Assembly: GCA_024235135.1 (NCBI GenBank)
Contig: JACKMZ010000001.1
Location: 686,001 to 750,000 of the forward strand
Reading direction: 5' to 3'
DNA: 64,000 bases
Source: Gammaproteobacteria bacterium
GTDB taxonomy: Bacteria > Pseudomonadota > Gammaproteobacteria > Competibacterales > Competibacteraceae
In this document: positions 17,187 through 25,317 of the stretch, in pieces
Layout: the number at the start of each line of letters is the position of its first letter
How positions within the stretch are numbered: position 1 is the first letter of the stretch
Made by a program: the position numbers and the translations under genes
The notes under the pieces: model-generated
Seen by the model: only the letters and a program-made list of their open reading frames with translations
Databases searched by the model: none
What the model was told of the DNA's origin: nothing

Positions 17187-18212
17187 ATGAACGGTAGTTT
17201 TATCGCGCGGCTGTGCGCCGCGATTTCGATGATGTTGGTGGTGTGCGCCAGCGCGGTGGCCGAGGAGGCGGAATATGTGATCCGCTTCTCTCACGTTGTG
17301 GCGCCGAATACTCCCAAGGGGCGCGCCGCCGATCTGTTCGCGAAACTGGTGAACGAACGGCTGGCCGGCAAGGTGCGGGTGGAGGTCTATCCGAATTCCG
17401 AGTTGTACGACGACGATACGATTCTGCCCACCCTATTGCTTAACAGCAATGAACACTTCGCGGTGATGGCCGCGCCCAGCCTGTCGAAGTTTCTGCAATT
17501 TTCCGAGATGTTGCAGGTGTTCGACCTGCCCTTTTTATTCCGGAACGTCGAGGACGTGCACAAGGTGACGGAATCGCCGCTGGTCGAGGAAATCATTGCG
17601 CCACTGGAAGAGAAAGGCTTTAAGGCGCTGGCGTTCTGGGATAACGGCATGAAGGAATTCTCGGTGAAAGCCGACAAACCGTTGCGGGTCGTGCCGGATG
17701 ATTTCCAGGGCAAGCGTTTCCGTATCCAGAATTCCAATGTCCATGCGGCGATGATCGAGGATCTCGGCGGCATGCCGGAACGTCTGCCATTTCGGGTGGT
17801 ATACATGAGCCTGAACAAGGGCATCGTCGATGGTCAGGAGAACGCTTGGTCGAACATCTACTCACAGAAATTCCATACCGTGCAACACTGGATCACGGTT
17901 TCGGATCATTCCTATCTTGGCTACCTCGTGGTGGTCAGCAACCCATTCTGGAAGGGCTTGCCAGAGGATATTCGCGGTCAATTGGAAGCCATGCTGCGGG
18001 AAGCGACCCTGGCTAATCAGCAGTATGCCGCCGAGGAAGCCATCAGCGATCGGAAGAAAATCGAGGAGCAGGCTGGCGGCGCGAAAATCGTGGAGTTAAC
18101 GGCCGAGGAGCGGGCACAGTGGAAACAAGCCACTCAGGAGGTGGAAAAGCGATTCGCCGGGGAGATCGGTCCTGAATTGCTGCAACGCATACATTCCCTG
18201 CTAGATCACTAG
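17187..18212 (+). CDS. dctP: Second TRAP dicarboxylate-binding protein, linked to frdCAB
   Basis: A 341-residue paralogue of the DctP encoded at 14116, with a signal peptide (to about Ala25) and the same landmarks: EYVIRFSHVVAPNTPKGRAA, the ligand Arg in GKRFRI (Arg179) and GIVDGQENAWSNIYSQ. It sits between dctM and frdC, with only 32 bp to frdC, and has no permease genes of its own. It may offer a second ligand range to the same DctQM pair or act with a sensor, as some extra DctP proteins do. Both are inference. Confidence 0.9.
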   Translation: MNGSFIARLCAAISMMLVVCASAVAEEAEYVIRFSHVVAPNTPKGRAADLFAKLVNERLAGKVRVEVYPNSELYDDDTILPTLLLNSNEHFAVMAAPSLSKFLQFSEMLQVFDLPFLFRNVEDVHKVTESPLVEEIIAPLEEKGFKALAFWDNGMKEFSVKADKPLRVVPDDFQGKRFRIQNSNVHAAMIEDLGGMPERLPFRVVYMSLNKGIVDGQENAWSNIYSQKFHTVQHWITVSDHSYLGYLVVVSNPFWKGLPEDIRGQLEAMLREATLANQQYAAEEAISDRKKIEEQAGGAKIVELTAEERAQWKQATQEVEKRFAGEIGPELLQRIHSLLDH

Positions 18213-18244
18213 CCTACATACAACAAGATTAAGGGGAGTTTTTG

Positions 18245-19015
18245 ATGAGTAAAAGCATCGACCTCGTCGCCGGGGCGGGACTGCGCGATAAGACCCGCAA
18301 AAGCCGCCTGCCGGCCCGACTCGATTTTTTGCAAAGCGCCAGCGGTTTGTTTTTGGCACTGTTCATGTGGGCCCACATGATCTTCGTGTCATCTATTTTG
18401 CTCGGCAAGGACGCCATGTATACCATCACCAAGATGTTCGAAGGCTATTACGTCTTCGGCAAATCCTATCCTGGTCTGGTCTCGTGTGTGGTCGCCGTCG
18501 TCTTTTTCGTTTTTATCGTCCACGCCGGGTTGGCCTTGCGTAAATTCCCCATCAACTACCGGCAATACAAGCTGTTCCGCGGGCATATGAAAATGATGCA
18601 GCACGAGGACACCAGCTTGTGGTTCGTGCAGGTGTACACCGGTTTCGCCATGTTCTTCTTGGGTTCGGTGCATCTGTACATCATGTTGACCCATCCCGAC
18701 AAGATCGGTCCGTATGCTTCGGCGGATCGCGTATGGAGCGATCTGATGTGGCCGCTGTACATCCTGTTGTTGCTGGCCGTGGAGTTTCACGGCGGCGTCG
18801 GTCTGTACCGTCTCGCGGTCAAATGGGGTTGGCTGGAAGGCAAGAATCCCAACGAGACGCGCAAGAAGCTCAAAAAGGCCAAGTGGGGCATCACCATCGT
18901 CTTGTTGACGTTGGGTTTTCTGTCTCTGGCGGCCTACATCAAGATCGGCATCGCGCACAGTGATCAGGTTGGGGAGCGCTATACCCCGGCCGGCGTAGAA
19001 CAACCACATCAATAA
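18245..19015 (+). CDS. frdC: Quinol:fumarate reductase dihaem cytochrome b subunit
   Basis: A 256-residue membrane anchor with five helices that takes electrons from menaquinol. From ATG 18245 the haem-ligand histidines fall at 44, 93, 143 and 182, and glutamates at 66 and 180; these are the same numbers I recall for Wolinella succinogenes FrdC, where Glu180 belongs to the proton E-pathway. The blocks RKFPINYRQY, GFAMFFLGSVHLYIM and GLYRLAVKWGW also agree. GGGGAG lies ahead of the start. Gene order C-A-B is the Wolinella/Campylobacter order and differs from the enterobacterial frdABCD. Confidence 0.93.
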   Translation: MSKSIDLVAGAGLRDKTRKSRLPARLDFLQSASGLFLALFMWAHMIFVSSILLGKDAMYTITKMFEGYYVFGKSYPGLVSCVVAVVFFVFIVHAGLALRKFPINYRQYKLFRGHMKMMQHEDTSLWFVQVYTGFAMFFLGSVHLYIMLTHPDKIGPYASADRVWSDLMWPLYILLLLAVEFHGGVGLYRLAVKWGWLEGKNPNETRKKLKKAKWGITIVLLTLGFLSLAAYIKIGIAHSDQVGERYTPAGVEQPHQ

Positions 19016-19026
19016 CGGGGTAGCAC

Positions 19027-21009
19027 ATGAATATCATCTATACCGACGTATTGGTGGTCGGCGGCGGACTCGCCGGTTTGCGGGCGGCGATCGGTGCCCG
19101 GCGCAGGGGATTCGAAGCCGTCATTCTGAGTCTGGTCCCGCCTAAGCGATCGCATTCGGCGGCCGCCCAAGGGGGTATGCAGGCCAGTCTGGGCAATGCC
19201 ATCAAGGGCGAGGGCGACAACGAAGACGTGCATTTCGAGGATACGGTGCGCGGCAGCGACTGGGGCGCCGATCAACAGGTCGTGAGGATGTTCGTCAACA
19301 CGGCGCCCAAGGCCGTGCGCGAATTGGCCGCCTGGGGCGTACCCTGGAACCGTGTACAGCGTGGCGATCGGGAAGTCGTCATCAACGGCCAACGGGTCAC
19401 CATCACGGAAAAGGACGCGGCCCATGGTTTGATCACCGCGCGCGATTTCGGCGGCACCAAGAAATGGCGAACCTGCTACACCTCGGACGGTACCGGCCAT
19501 GCGATGTTGTTTGCCATGAGCGATCAGGCCATCGCCAACAGTATTCCCGTGCACGAACGCACCGAGGCGATCGCCTTGATTCACGACGGGGGCCGCTGCT
19601 TCGGCGCCATCGTGCGCAATCTGGTGAGCGGTGAATTGGTCGCTTATCTCGCCCGCGCCACGGTGATCGCGACCGGAGGCTTCGGCCGGGTGTACCGTGT
19701 CACTACCAATGCGGTCATCAACGAGGGAATGGGCGCGGCGATCGCGTTGGAAACCGGTGTCGCGGCACTGGGTAACATGGAAGCGGTGCAATTCCATCCG
19801 ACCGGTATTTTCCCGGCGGGCATACTGGTCACGGAAGGTTGTCGTGGCGACGGCGGTTTGCTGCTGGATGGCGATCGTCACCGTTTCATGCCGGATTACG
19901 AGCCGGAGAAGAAGGAACTGGCTTCGCGGGACGTGGTTTCGCGGCGCATGGAGCAGCATATCCGGGCCGGCAAGGGCGCTAAGGGCCGTTTCGGCGAACA
20001 TGTCTGGCTGGACATCACCATTCTCGGCCGTGCCCACGTGGAAAAGAATCTGCGCGAGGTCAAGGACATCTGCAATTATTTCCTGGGGGTCGATCCCGCG
20101 GTGGATCTAGTTCCCGTGCGGCCGGCGCAACATTACTCCATGGGTGGCGTGCGGACCAATCACACCGGTCAGAGCCAGACCTTGAAGGGGCTGTTCGCCT
20201 GCGGCGAGGCCGCCTGCTGGGATATGCACGGGTTCAATCGGCTGGGCGGCAACTCGGTGGCCGAAACCGTGGTCGCCGGGATGATCGTCGGCGAGTTTGT
20301 GGCGGATTTCTGTGCTTCCCCGGAAAGTGATATCACCATTTCCACCGGGCTGGTGCGGGAGTTCTGGGAGCGGGAAAACGCCCGTATCGATGCCTTGATC
20401 AACTCCACGGGCACGGAAGACGCCAACGTGATCAAAATGCGCATGCAGGATCTAATGACTTCGAATGTCGGCATCTTCCGCACCGGCGACGCGCTGAAAG
20501 CGGCCGTCGACGAATTGCAGGAACTGCTGATCAAGAGTCGCAACATCGGTCTGCGTTACAAGGTGAAGGCATCCAATCCCGAATTGGTCACCGCTTATCG
20601 CGTCCAGAAGATGCTCAAGCTGGCTTTGTGCGTGGCCTATGGCGCCTTGCAGCGCACGGAAAGCCGGGGCGCTCATTTCCGCGAGGATTATCCACAGCGT
20701 AACGACCGCGATTGGTTGAAACGTACCCTGGCGACTTGGCCCGGTGAAATGGACACGCTGCCGACGCTCAATTACGAGGATCTCGACATTTTGAACATGG
20801 AACTGCCGCCGGGTTGGCGGGGCTACGGCGCCAAGGATTACATTGACCATCCGGATACGGCCGCTCGCCAGGCACAGATCGAAGAGATCAAGAACAGTTT
20901 GGCCACCGCAGACCGTTTCGCTATCCAAAATGCACTGATGCGTTTCGAGCACCTGTTGCCGGAGCGTTTCCAGGGTCGCAACGAACGCCTAGGGGAGATC
21001 TTGTCATGA
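19027..21009 (+). CDS. frdA: Fumarate reductase flavoprotein subunit
   Basis: The 660-residue FAD subunit that interconverts fumarate and succinate on the cytoplasmic side. The FAD site VVGGGLAGLRA is followed by RSHSAAAQGG, where His43 would carry the covalent FAD. The dicarboxylate-site residues are His257 (in QFHPT), Arg301 (in ASRDVVSRR) and His369 (in QHYSMGG), the numbering I recall for Wolinella FrdA. It overlaps frdB by four bases (ATGA). Sequence alone cannot separate fumarate reductase from succinate dehydrogenase, but the FrdC type favours reductase. Confidence 0.94.
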   Translation: MNIIYTDVLVVGGGLAGLRAAIGARRRGFEAVILSLVPPKRSHSAAAQGGMQASLGNAIKGEGDNEDVHFEDTVRGSDWGADQQVVRMFVNTAPKAVRELAAWGVPWNRVQRGDREVVINGQRVTITEKDAAHGLITARDFGGTKKWRTCYTSDGTGHAMLFAMSDQAIANSIPVHERTEAIALIHDGGRCFGAIVRNLVSGELVAYLARATVIATGGFGRVYRVTTNAVINEGMGAAIALETGVAALGNMEAVQFHPTGIFPAGILVTEGCRGDGGLLLDGDRHRFMPDYEPEKKELASRDVVSRRMEQHIRAGKGAKGRFGEHVWLDITILGRAHVEKNLREVKDICNYFLGVDPAVDLVPVRPAQHYSMGGVRTNHTGQSQTLKGLFACGEAACWDMHGFNRLGGNSVAETVVAGMIVGEFVADFCASPESDITISTGLVREFWERENARIDALINSTGTEDANVIKMRMQDLMTSNVGIFRTGDALKAAVDELQELLIKSRNIGLRYKVKASNPELVTAYRVQKMLKLALCVAYGALQRTESRGAHFREDYPQRNDRDWLKRTLATWPGEMDTLPTLNYEDLDILNMELPPGWRGYGAKDYIDHPDTAARQAQIEEIKNSLATADRFAIQNALMRFEHLLPERFQGRNERLGEILS

Positions 21010-21749
21010 GTGAGGCCGGCGCGACGCAACATCGCCAGCTTAAAATCAGCATCCTGCGTTACAACCCGCAGGACCCGAACAGCGAGCCCCACATGCAGAC
21101 TTTCCCGCTGGAAGAAGCGGACGGTATGACCTTGTTCATCGCGCTCAACGAAATCCGCGAGAAACAGGATGCCTCGTTGCAGTTCGATTTCGTCTGCCGG
21201 GCCGGTATCTGCGGTAGTTGCGGGATGTTGATCAATGGCCGGCCGGGATTGGCCTGCCGTACCTTGACCATGCATCTGGGCGAGGAGATTACGCTGGCGC
21301 CGTTGCCGGTATTCGAGTTGATCGGCGACTTGTCGGTGAATACCGGTAAATGGATGCGAGCCATGAGCGAGCGTCTGGAGACCTGGATACACACGAATGA
21401 GGCAGTGGACCTGCGCAAAATGGAAGAACGCATGGAGCCGCAGTTGGCCGAGGAAATCTACGAACTCGACCGTTGCATCGAATGCGGGTGCTGCGTGGCG
21501 GCTTGCGGTACGGCACGGATGAGGGAGGATTTCGTCGGCGCGGTGGGGATCAACAAGATCGCCCGGTTCAAGATTGATCCGCGCGACAAGCGTACCGACG
21601 AAGACTTTTATGAATTGGTGGGCGACGATGACGGCGTGTTCGGTTGCATGTCGCTTCTGGGATGCCATGATGTTTGCCCCAAGGAACTGCCCTTGCAAAC
21701 GCAAATCGCATTCGTCCGCCGTAAAATGGTCCGGATGGGAATGAAGTAG
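21006..21749 (+). CDS. frdB: Fumarate reductase iron-sulfur subunit
   Basis: The 247-residue electron-transfer subunit between FrdC haems and FrdA FAD. It has the ferredoxin-like [2Fe-2S] cysteines at 64, 69, 72 and 84 (CRAGICGSC and ACRT), and two cysteine groups for the [4Fe-4S] and [3Fe-4S] centres: CIECGCCVAAC (157-167) and CMSLLGCHDVCP (214-224). The start overlaps the frdA stop, so the two are translationally coupled. A long hairpin follows the stop. Confidence 0.95.
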   Translation: MSEAGATQHRQLKISILRYNPQDPNSEPHMQTFPLEEADGMTLFIALNEIREKQDASLQFDFVCRAGICGSCGMLINGRPGLACRTLTMHLGEEITLAPLPVFELIGDLSVNTGKWMRAMSERLETWIHTNEAVDLRKMEERMEPQLAEEIYELDRCIECGCCVAACGTARMREDFVGAVGINKIARFKIDPRDKRTDEDFYELVGDDDGVFGCMSLLGCHDVCPKELPLQTQIAFVRRKMVRMGMK

Positions 21750-21756
21750 GTGAGGA

Positions 21757-21812
21757 CGGCGCCCTTGTCATCGATCGCCATCACCGATGAGCGGGAGATG
21801 ACGAGGGCGCCG
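21757..21812 (+). terminator. Long hairpin after frdB
   Basis: GGCGCCCTTGTCATC (21758-21772) pairs with GATGACGAGGGCGCC (21797-21811), a 15-bp stem with one G-U pair and a 24-base loop, 8 bp after the frdB stop. There is no T run. It probably ends or stabilises the frdCAB message and separates it from the convergent LysR gene. Confidence 0.55.
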
Positions 21813-21842
21813 GTGTTCTATCCCTACCTTATCAACACAGGA

Positions 21843-22796
21843 TCAACACAGGCTTTTGTCTCGTTCGGCTTCTTCCCTCAACCACTGGCGGAATGCCGCG
21901 ATCTTCGGTTGATCGGCCGTGTCCTCGGGACAGACGACGTGATAGGCGAAGTCCAGTGGGATAGGGAGATCGAAGGGAATCACCAAACGTCCCGCAAGTA
22001 AATCGTTCAGAGCCAGGTTTTTGATGCTCAAGACGACGCCCTGTCCCTCGATGGCGGCATCCAGAGCCAGGGACGTGTGATTGAAATGTTGTCCCCGGTT
22101 AGTATCCACTCCTTCCACTCCCGCGGCCTTTAACCAGGTTTGCCAATCCGGGCGCCGGTCGTCCACGGTCAGGATGTCATCGTGCAACAACCGGTGATGA
22201 CGGAGGTCCGTCGGCTGCTGCAACGGCGGATCGCCTTCCAGCAGGTGGGGACTGCACATGGGAACGATGGATACCGAAAAAAGTTTTTCTACCCGATACC
22301 CAGGGTAATGACCTCGCCCAAAGCGCACGGTCAAATCGACGCCGCCCTGGCGGAATTCCTTCATTTCCACGATATCCTGCCCATCGATCACCGTTGTGCT
22401 GGCGGCGACGCGCATATCGATTTCGCGGTACGTGGCGGCGAAACGATGTAAGCGTGGCACCAGCCACTTGGCGGCAAAAGACGGCGCCACATTCACTGTC
22501 AGTACCTTGGAGTCGTCATGTCCCTGGATGTCCTCCAAGGCTCTGGCAAAGCAGGAAAAACCCTCCTGTAATTTCGGCAGGAAACGCTGTCCCACATCGG
22601 TTAACTGAAGGCTGCGGTTCAAACGCAAGAAAAGTTTTACGCCTAAAGAGTCTTCTAGCAGCCTGATTTGCTGGCTGACCGCGGCGGGCGTTACATGCAG
22701 TGCTTCGGCGGCTTGCTTGAAACTTAAGTGTTGTGCGGCGACTGCGAAGGCCCGGAGGGCATTGAGTGAAGGCAAACGCTGTATTGTCGATATCAT
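21843..22796 (-). CDS. LysR-family regulator, GcvA-like
   Basis: A 317-residue DNA-binding regulator. The N-terminal winged HTH (LPSLNALRAFAVAAQHLSFKQAAEALHVTPAAVSQQIRLLED, quoted as landmarks LNALRAFA and TPAAVSQQIRLLE) and the LKVKLFLR-type continuation are close to the GcvA subgroup. The C-terminal half is the usual effector-binding domain. Two CTAAT boxes, the motif known to be bound by E. coli GcvA, lie just upstream of its start. It converges on frdB and is divergent from a small unknown gene, so it may regulate that gene or itself. The effector is unknown. Confidence 0.9.
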   Translation of the reverse strand: MISTIQRLPSLNALRAFAVAAQHLSFKQAAEALHVTPAAVSQQIRLLEDSLGVKLFLRLNRSLQLTDVGQRFLPKLQEGFSCFARALEDIQGHDDSKVLTVNVAPSFAAKWLVPRLHRFAATYREIDMRVAASTTVIDGQDIVEMKEFRQGGVDLTVRFGRGHYPGYRVEKLFSVSIVPMCSPHLLEGDPPLQQPTDLRHHRLLHDDILTVDDRRPDWQTWLKAAGVEGVDTNRGQHFNHTSLALDAAIEGQGVVLSIKNLALNDLLAGRLVIPFDLPIPLDFAYHVVCPEDTADQPKIAAFRQWLREEAERDKSLC

Positions 22797-22810
22797 TCGA
22801 TTCAGAAATT

Positions 22811-22827
22811 CTAATGCGTAGTCTAAT
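22811..22827. promoter_or_regulatory. Paired CTAAT boxes, candidate GcvA-type operator
   Basis: CTAAT occurs at 22811-22815 and again at 22823-22827, 12 bp apart start to start, about 15-30 bp upstream of the GcvA-like gene and within the divergent promoter region. CTAAT is the published core site of E. coli GcvA. The surrounding stretch is AT-rich. Confidence 0.45.
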
Positions 22828-22943
22828 TATAATCGCTTGTCAAGAAATCAGACTCATTCTATCGTGTTGCGAAAATAAAACATAAATTATCGGCAGGGAC
22901 AAAGTTGAGGGGGAAACGCAACATTGTAATTGGAGTGTTTGAC

Positions 22944-23228
22944 ATGAAACATGATGCAAGTAAAGCTGATCTTTTAGTTCTCGTGAGTGAAGACAAAGCG
23001 TTAGACATCGAATACCACATCGCTAAAGCTAGAAAAGAGCGGGATGGCTACATCGCCGAAGCGATTGTGAGGGGCGTGCGCCAATTAGCAGGACTGTTTG
23101 GCAAGAGCCATGACAAGCCGGCACAGGAAGTTCCAAGCAATTCAGCGGCCAACCGCCCTTGTCAGACAAGGGGTTCCCTCGTGATCGGTCTGTTCGATCA
23201 GCGGCCGTTTATCGTCGCAGGATTCTGA
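22944..23228 (+). CDS. Small hypothetical protein
   Basis: A 94-residue protein that I do not recognise. ATG 22944 has a well-placed GGAG 8 bases upstream, which argues for a real gene. The first half is charged and helical, with AKARKERDGYIAEAIVRGVR, a pattern seen in small proteobacterial proteins of the DUF1127-like kind, but the match is loose. The second half looks disordered and ends in a hydrophobic SLVIGLFDQRPFIVAGF. It lies between the divergent LysR gene and a GNAT gene on the same strand, 18 bp apart. Confidence 0.55.
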   Translation: MKHDASKADLLVLVSEDKALDIEYHIAKARKERDGYIAEAIVRGVRQLAGLFGKSHDKPAQEVPSNSAANRPCQTRGSLVIGLFDQRPFIVAGF

Positions 23229-23246
23229 GATCCTGACTCATTGGAT

Positions 23247-23861
23247 ATGACAGGCCGGAATATGCCTACCATGGACCTTCACCCTGTTGATCAGGAAAAA
23301 GTAACGGTAGCGGGAGGCGCGCGATTTAATCTTCGGCGCATTCGAGCCGATGACAAAGCCAAGCTGTATGCGGGTTTTCAGCGCCTATCGTTGCTATCTC
23401 GTTACCGTCGCTTTTTTAGCTCGAAAGCCGAGCTGTCGCCGGAGGATCTTCGTTTTCTGACCGAATTCGATGCCATGAATCACCTCGCGTTGGGGCTGTT
23501 TGAACTGGATGATCACGGTGTCGAAGGAGACACCATCGGTGTGGGACGGTACATACGCGATCCTGATGATCCCGCCATTGCTGAGTTTTCCCTAGCCGTG
23601 GCGGACGAATATCACTCCCAAGGTTTCGGCAGATTGCTGTTGGAGCGTCTGTTATCCACGGCTGCCGATAACGGTATCAAACGCTTGCAGGGTTATTTGC
23701 TGCCGGATAACACGCAGGTGGCTAAACTGATCAAAAAGGTGCGTCATGCCGCCTTGATGTATCGAGAAGACGGGCTGACGAAAGCCTGTGTCCCGACTCT
23801 GGACATTCCGGAAACAGTGATCGAGCAATGGCCGTCACAACGCCTTGGCGAGATGCACTGA
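23247..23861 (+). CDS. GNAT-family N-acetyltransferase
   Basis: A GNAT-fold acetyltransferase of about 204 residues. The acetyl-CoA binding motif A is visible as EFSLAVADEYHSQGFGRLLLERLL (the Q-x-x-G-x-G/A core reads SQGFGRLL), followed by the helix and strand around IKRLQGYLLPDN. The N-terminal LRRIRADDKAKLYAGFQRLSLLSRYRRFF recalls the single GNAT domains related to the C-terminal part of protein acetyltransferase Pat. Substrate unknown. ATG 23247 is chosen; 23262 is possible. Confidence 0.82.
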   Translation: MTGRNMPTMDLHPVDQEKVTVAGGARFNLRRIRADDKAKLYAGFQRLSLLSRYRRFFSSKAELSPEDLRFLTEFDAMNHLALGLFELDDHGVEGDTIGVGRYIRDPDDPAIAEFSLAVADEYHSQGFGRLLLERLLSTAADNGIKRLQGYLLPDNTQVAKLIKKVRHAALMYREDGLTKACVPTLDIPETVIEQWPSQRLGEMH

Positions 23862-23916
23862 TACACCCTTTAATCCCCTATAATCCCCCTGATCCCATTC
23901 ATCGCGATTTCCCTTT

Positions 23917-24717
23917 TCAGCCTTTCTTTAACTGTTCCTTCGCGTAAATATCGAAACGGGTGCTCTGGCCGATGATCTGTGCACTGGGCGCAGGACCGCG
24001 CAAAGCGTTCGCCAGACGTGGGCGTTTCACTACGATCCGCCGGCGGGCACAGGACAACGCATTCTCCAATAACCCGTCGGTCTCTGAGTCCGAACCGAGC
24101 AGACGCTGCAGGACTTGCATTTCCTTTTTGACCTGAGCCTTTTTGGTGCGTGGGGGGTACATGGGGTCCAAGAGGATGACTTCGGGGCGTTCGTCATCGG
24201 ACAGATCACGCATCAGCTCCCGACTGTCGGTGATGTGAAGACGTAATCGGGTTTGCACCAGCCCGCCTATCTCCTGGTCCGAAGTCGCGCGTTCCAGCCC
24301 ATCGAGCAGCAGCGATCCGACAACAGGCGAGCGCTCCACCATTCGGACTTGGCAGCCCAGGCATGCCAAGACGAAGCTGTCGCCTCCCAACCCGGCGGTG
24401 GCATCCAAAACGTCAGGAACATAACCGCCTTTCAGACCGACTGCCCGCGCTAGGGCCTGTTGACGTCCGCCACCCAAGCGGCGCCGATAGGCCAATTTCC
24501 CCTGGGTGAAATCGACATAGACGGGACCGGGCGCAAAAGGTCCTTGGCTGTGCAGTTCCAGACGTTCGCGGGTCAGTACCAACAGATAGGAAAACCGCCC
24601 GTCCGGTTCGTCGGCTAAGGGCAGTGATAAATGCTGGGCAAGTTGCGCGGCGGACTCGCGCAAAGAAGACACCGCGGTGAATACCGCGGTGTGTTGGCTG
24701 GGTTCATCGCAGGTCAC
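23917..24717 (-). CDS. rsmJ: 16S rRNA (guanine1516-N2)-methyltransferase
   Basis: Methylates G1516 of 16S rRNA using S-adenosylmethionine. The 266-residue protein has the SAM site DATAGLGGDSFVLACLG, the acidic loop MVERSPVV, and the family landmark LLDPMYPPRTKKAQVKKEMQV with the catalytic DPMYP. The YVDFTQGKLAYRR segment near the N terminus is also typical of RsmJ. It appears to be a single-gene unit. Confidence 0.95.
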   Translation of the reverse strand: MTCDEPSQHTAVFTAVSSLRESAAQLAQHLSLPLADEPDGRFSYLLVLTRERLELHSQGPFAPGPVYVDFTQGKLAYRRRLGGGRQQALARAVGLKGGYVPDVLDATAGLGGDSFVLACLGCQVRMVERSPVVGSLLLDGLERATSDQEIGGLVQTRLRLHITDSRELMRDLSDDERPEVILLDPMYPPRTKKAQVKKEMQVLQRLLGSDSETDGLLENALSCARRRIVVKRPRLANALRGPAPSAQIIGQSTRFDIYAKEQLKKG

Positions 24718-24799
24718 GCCGCGAACCTTGAGAGGACGGGCGATGCGCCGGTGGCCCCGTGATTCGATCAGCGATGAGTATGACTAATGCCCGTGAGCG

Positions 24800-25153
24800 T
24801 CAAGCGGCGACTTGGGCGCCACTCACCACGCAATCCTTGACCAGCGCGTCCAAGCCGGCTTTGAAATCGACCCCTAAATCGGCCATCGCCTTGGCGTCGT
24901 CCATCAGGCGTTGACGCACGGAGTTGGCGGCGTCAGCTTGCAGCTTGTAGAAGTCCTGCAGACCCTTGGCATCGGTGGCCTTAGCGGCGGCCCGGACTTG
25001 GCCCAGCCCCAAATCGACATAGGACTGCAGGGCGTTCATTTGTAGGGCGGTCAGTTTCTCAACGTTGTTTAGGACCAGTTGACCGGCATTGCTCAGCACG
25101 TTGGGAAGGGCTTGAGGATTGGCAAATAGTTTGGAAAGGACGGCGTCGTACAT
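24800..25153 (-). CDS. Phasin family protein
   Basis: A 117-residue helical protein of the phasin family, whose members coat polyhydroxyalkanoate granules and set their size. Visible hallmarks are the hydrophobic LVLNNVEKLTALQMNALQSYVDLGLGQVRAA core and the later LQDFYKLQADAANSVRQRLMDDAKAMADLG amphipathic helix. No PHA synthase is in the window. Two TTGC/GCAA palindromes lie in its upstream region. Confidence 0.88.
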   Translation of the reverse strand: MYDAVLSKLFANPQALPNVLSNAGQLVLNNVEKLTALQMNALQSYVDLGLGQVRAAAKATDAKGLQDFYKLQADAANSVRQRLMDDAKAMADLGVDFKAGLDALVKDCVVSGAQVAA

Positions 25154-25191
25154 GGTTGATTCCTCAGTTATGGATCGGTTAGCAAGTTATG

Positions 25192-25239
25192 TTGCGGTGC
25201 AATATATCATAGGAATTTGTGCGTCGCAACATTTTGCGA
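25192..25239. promoter_or_regulatory. Two TTGC/GCAA palindromes upstream of the phasin gene
   Basis: TTGCGGTGCAA (25192-25202) and TCGCAACATTTTGCGA (25224-25239) are short palindromes in an AT-rich stretch 39-86 bp upstream of the phasin start. Phasin genes are commonly repressed by PhaR, which binds TGC/GCA-type repeats, so these are candidate PhaR sites. Confidence 0.4.
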
Positions 25240-25317
25240 TGAAAAATTTTTTGAAATAGCTGATTGATTGATAGCTATTGATTTTACTGAGGAAATACAG
25301 CGTGAAATAATTTAAGG

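Noticed and set aside
18245..21749. Succinate dehydrogenase rather than fumarate reductase
   Set aside because: The subunit order C-A-B and the FrdC dihaem residues fit Wolinella fumarate reductase; physiological direction remains untested.
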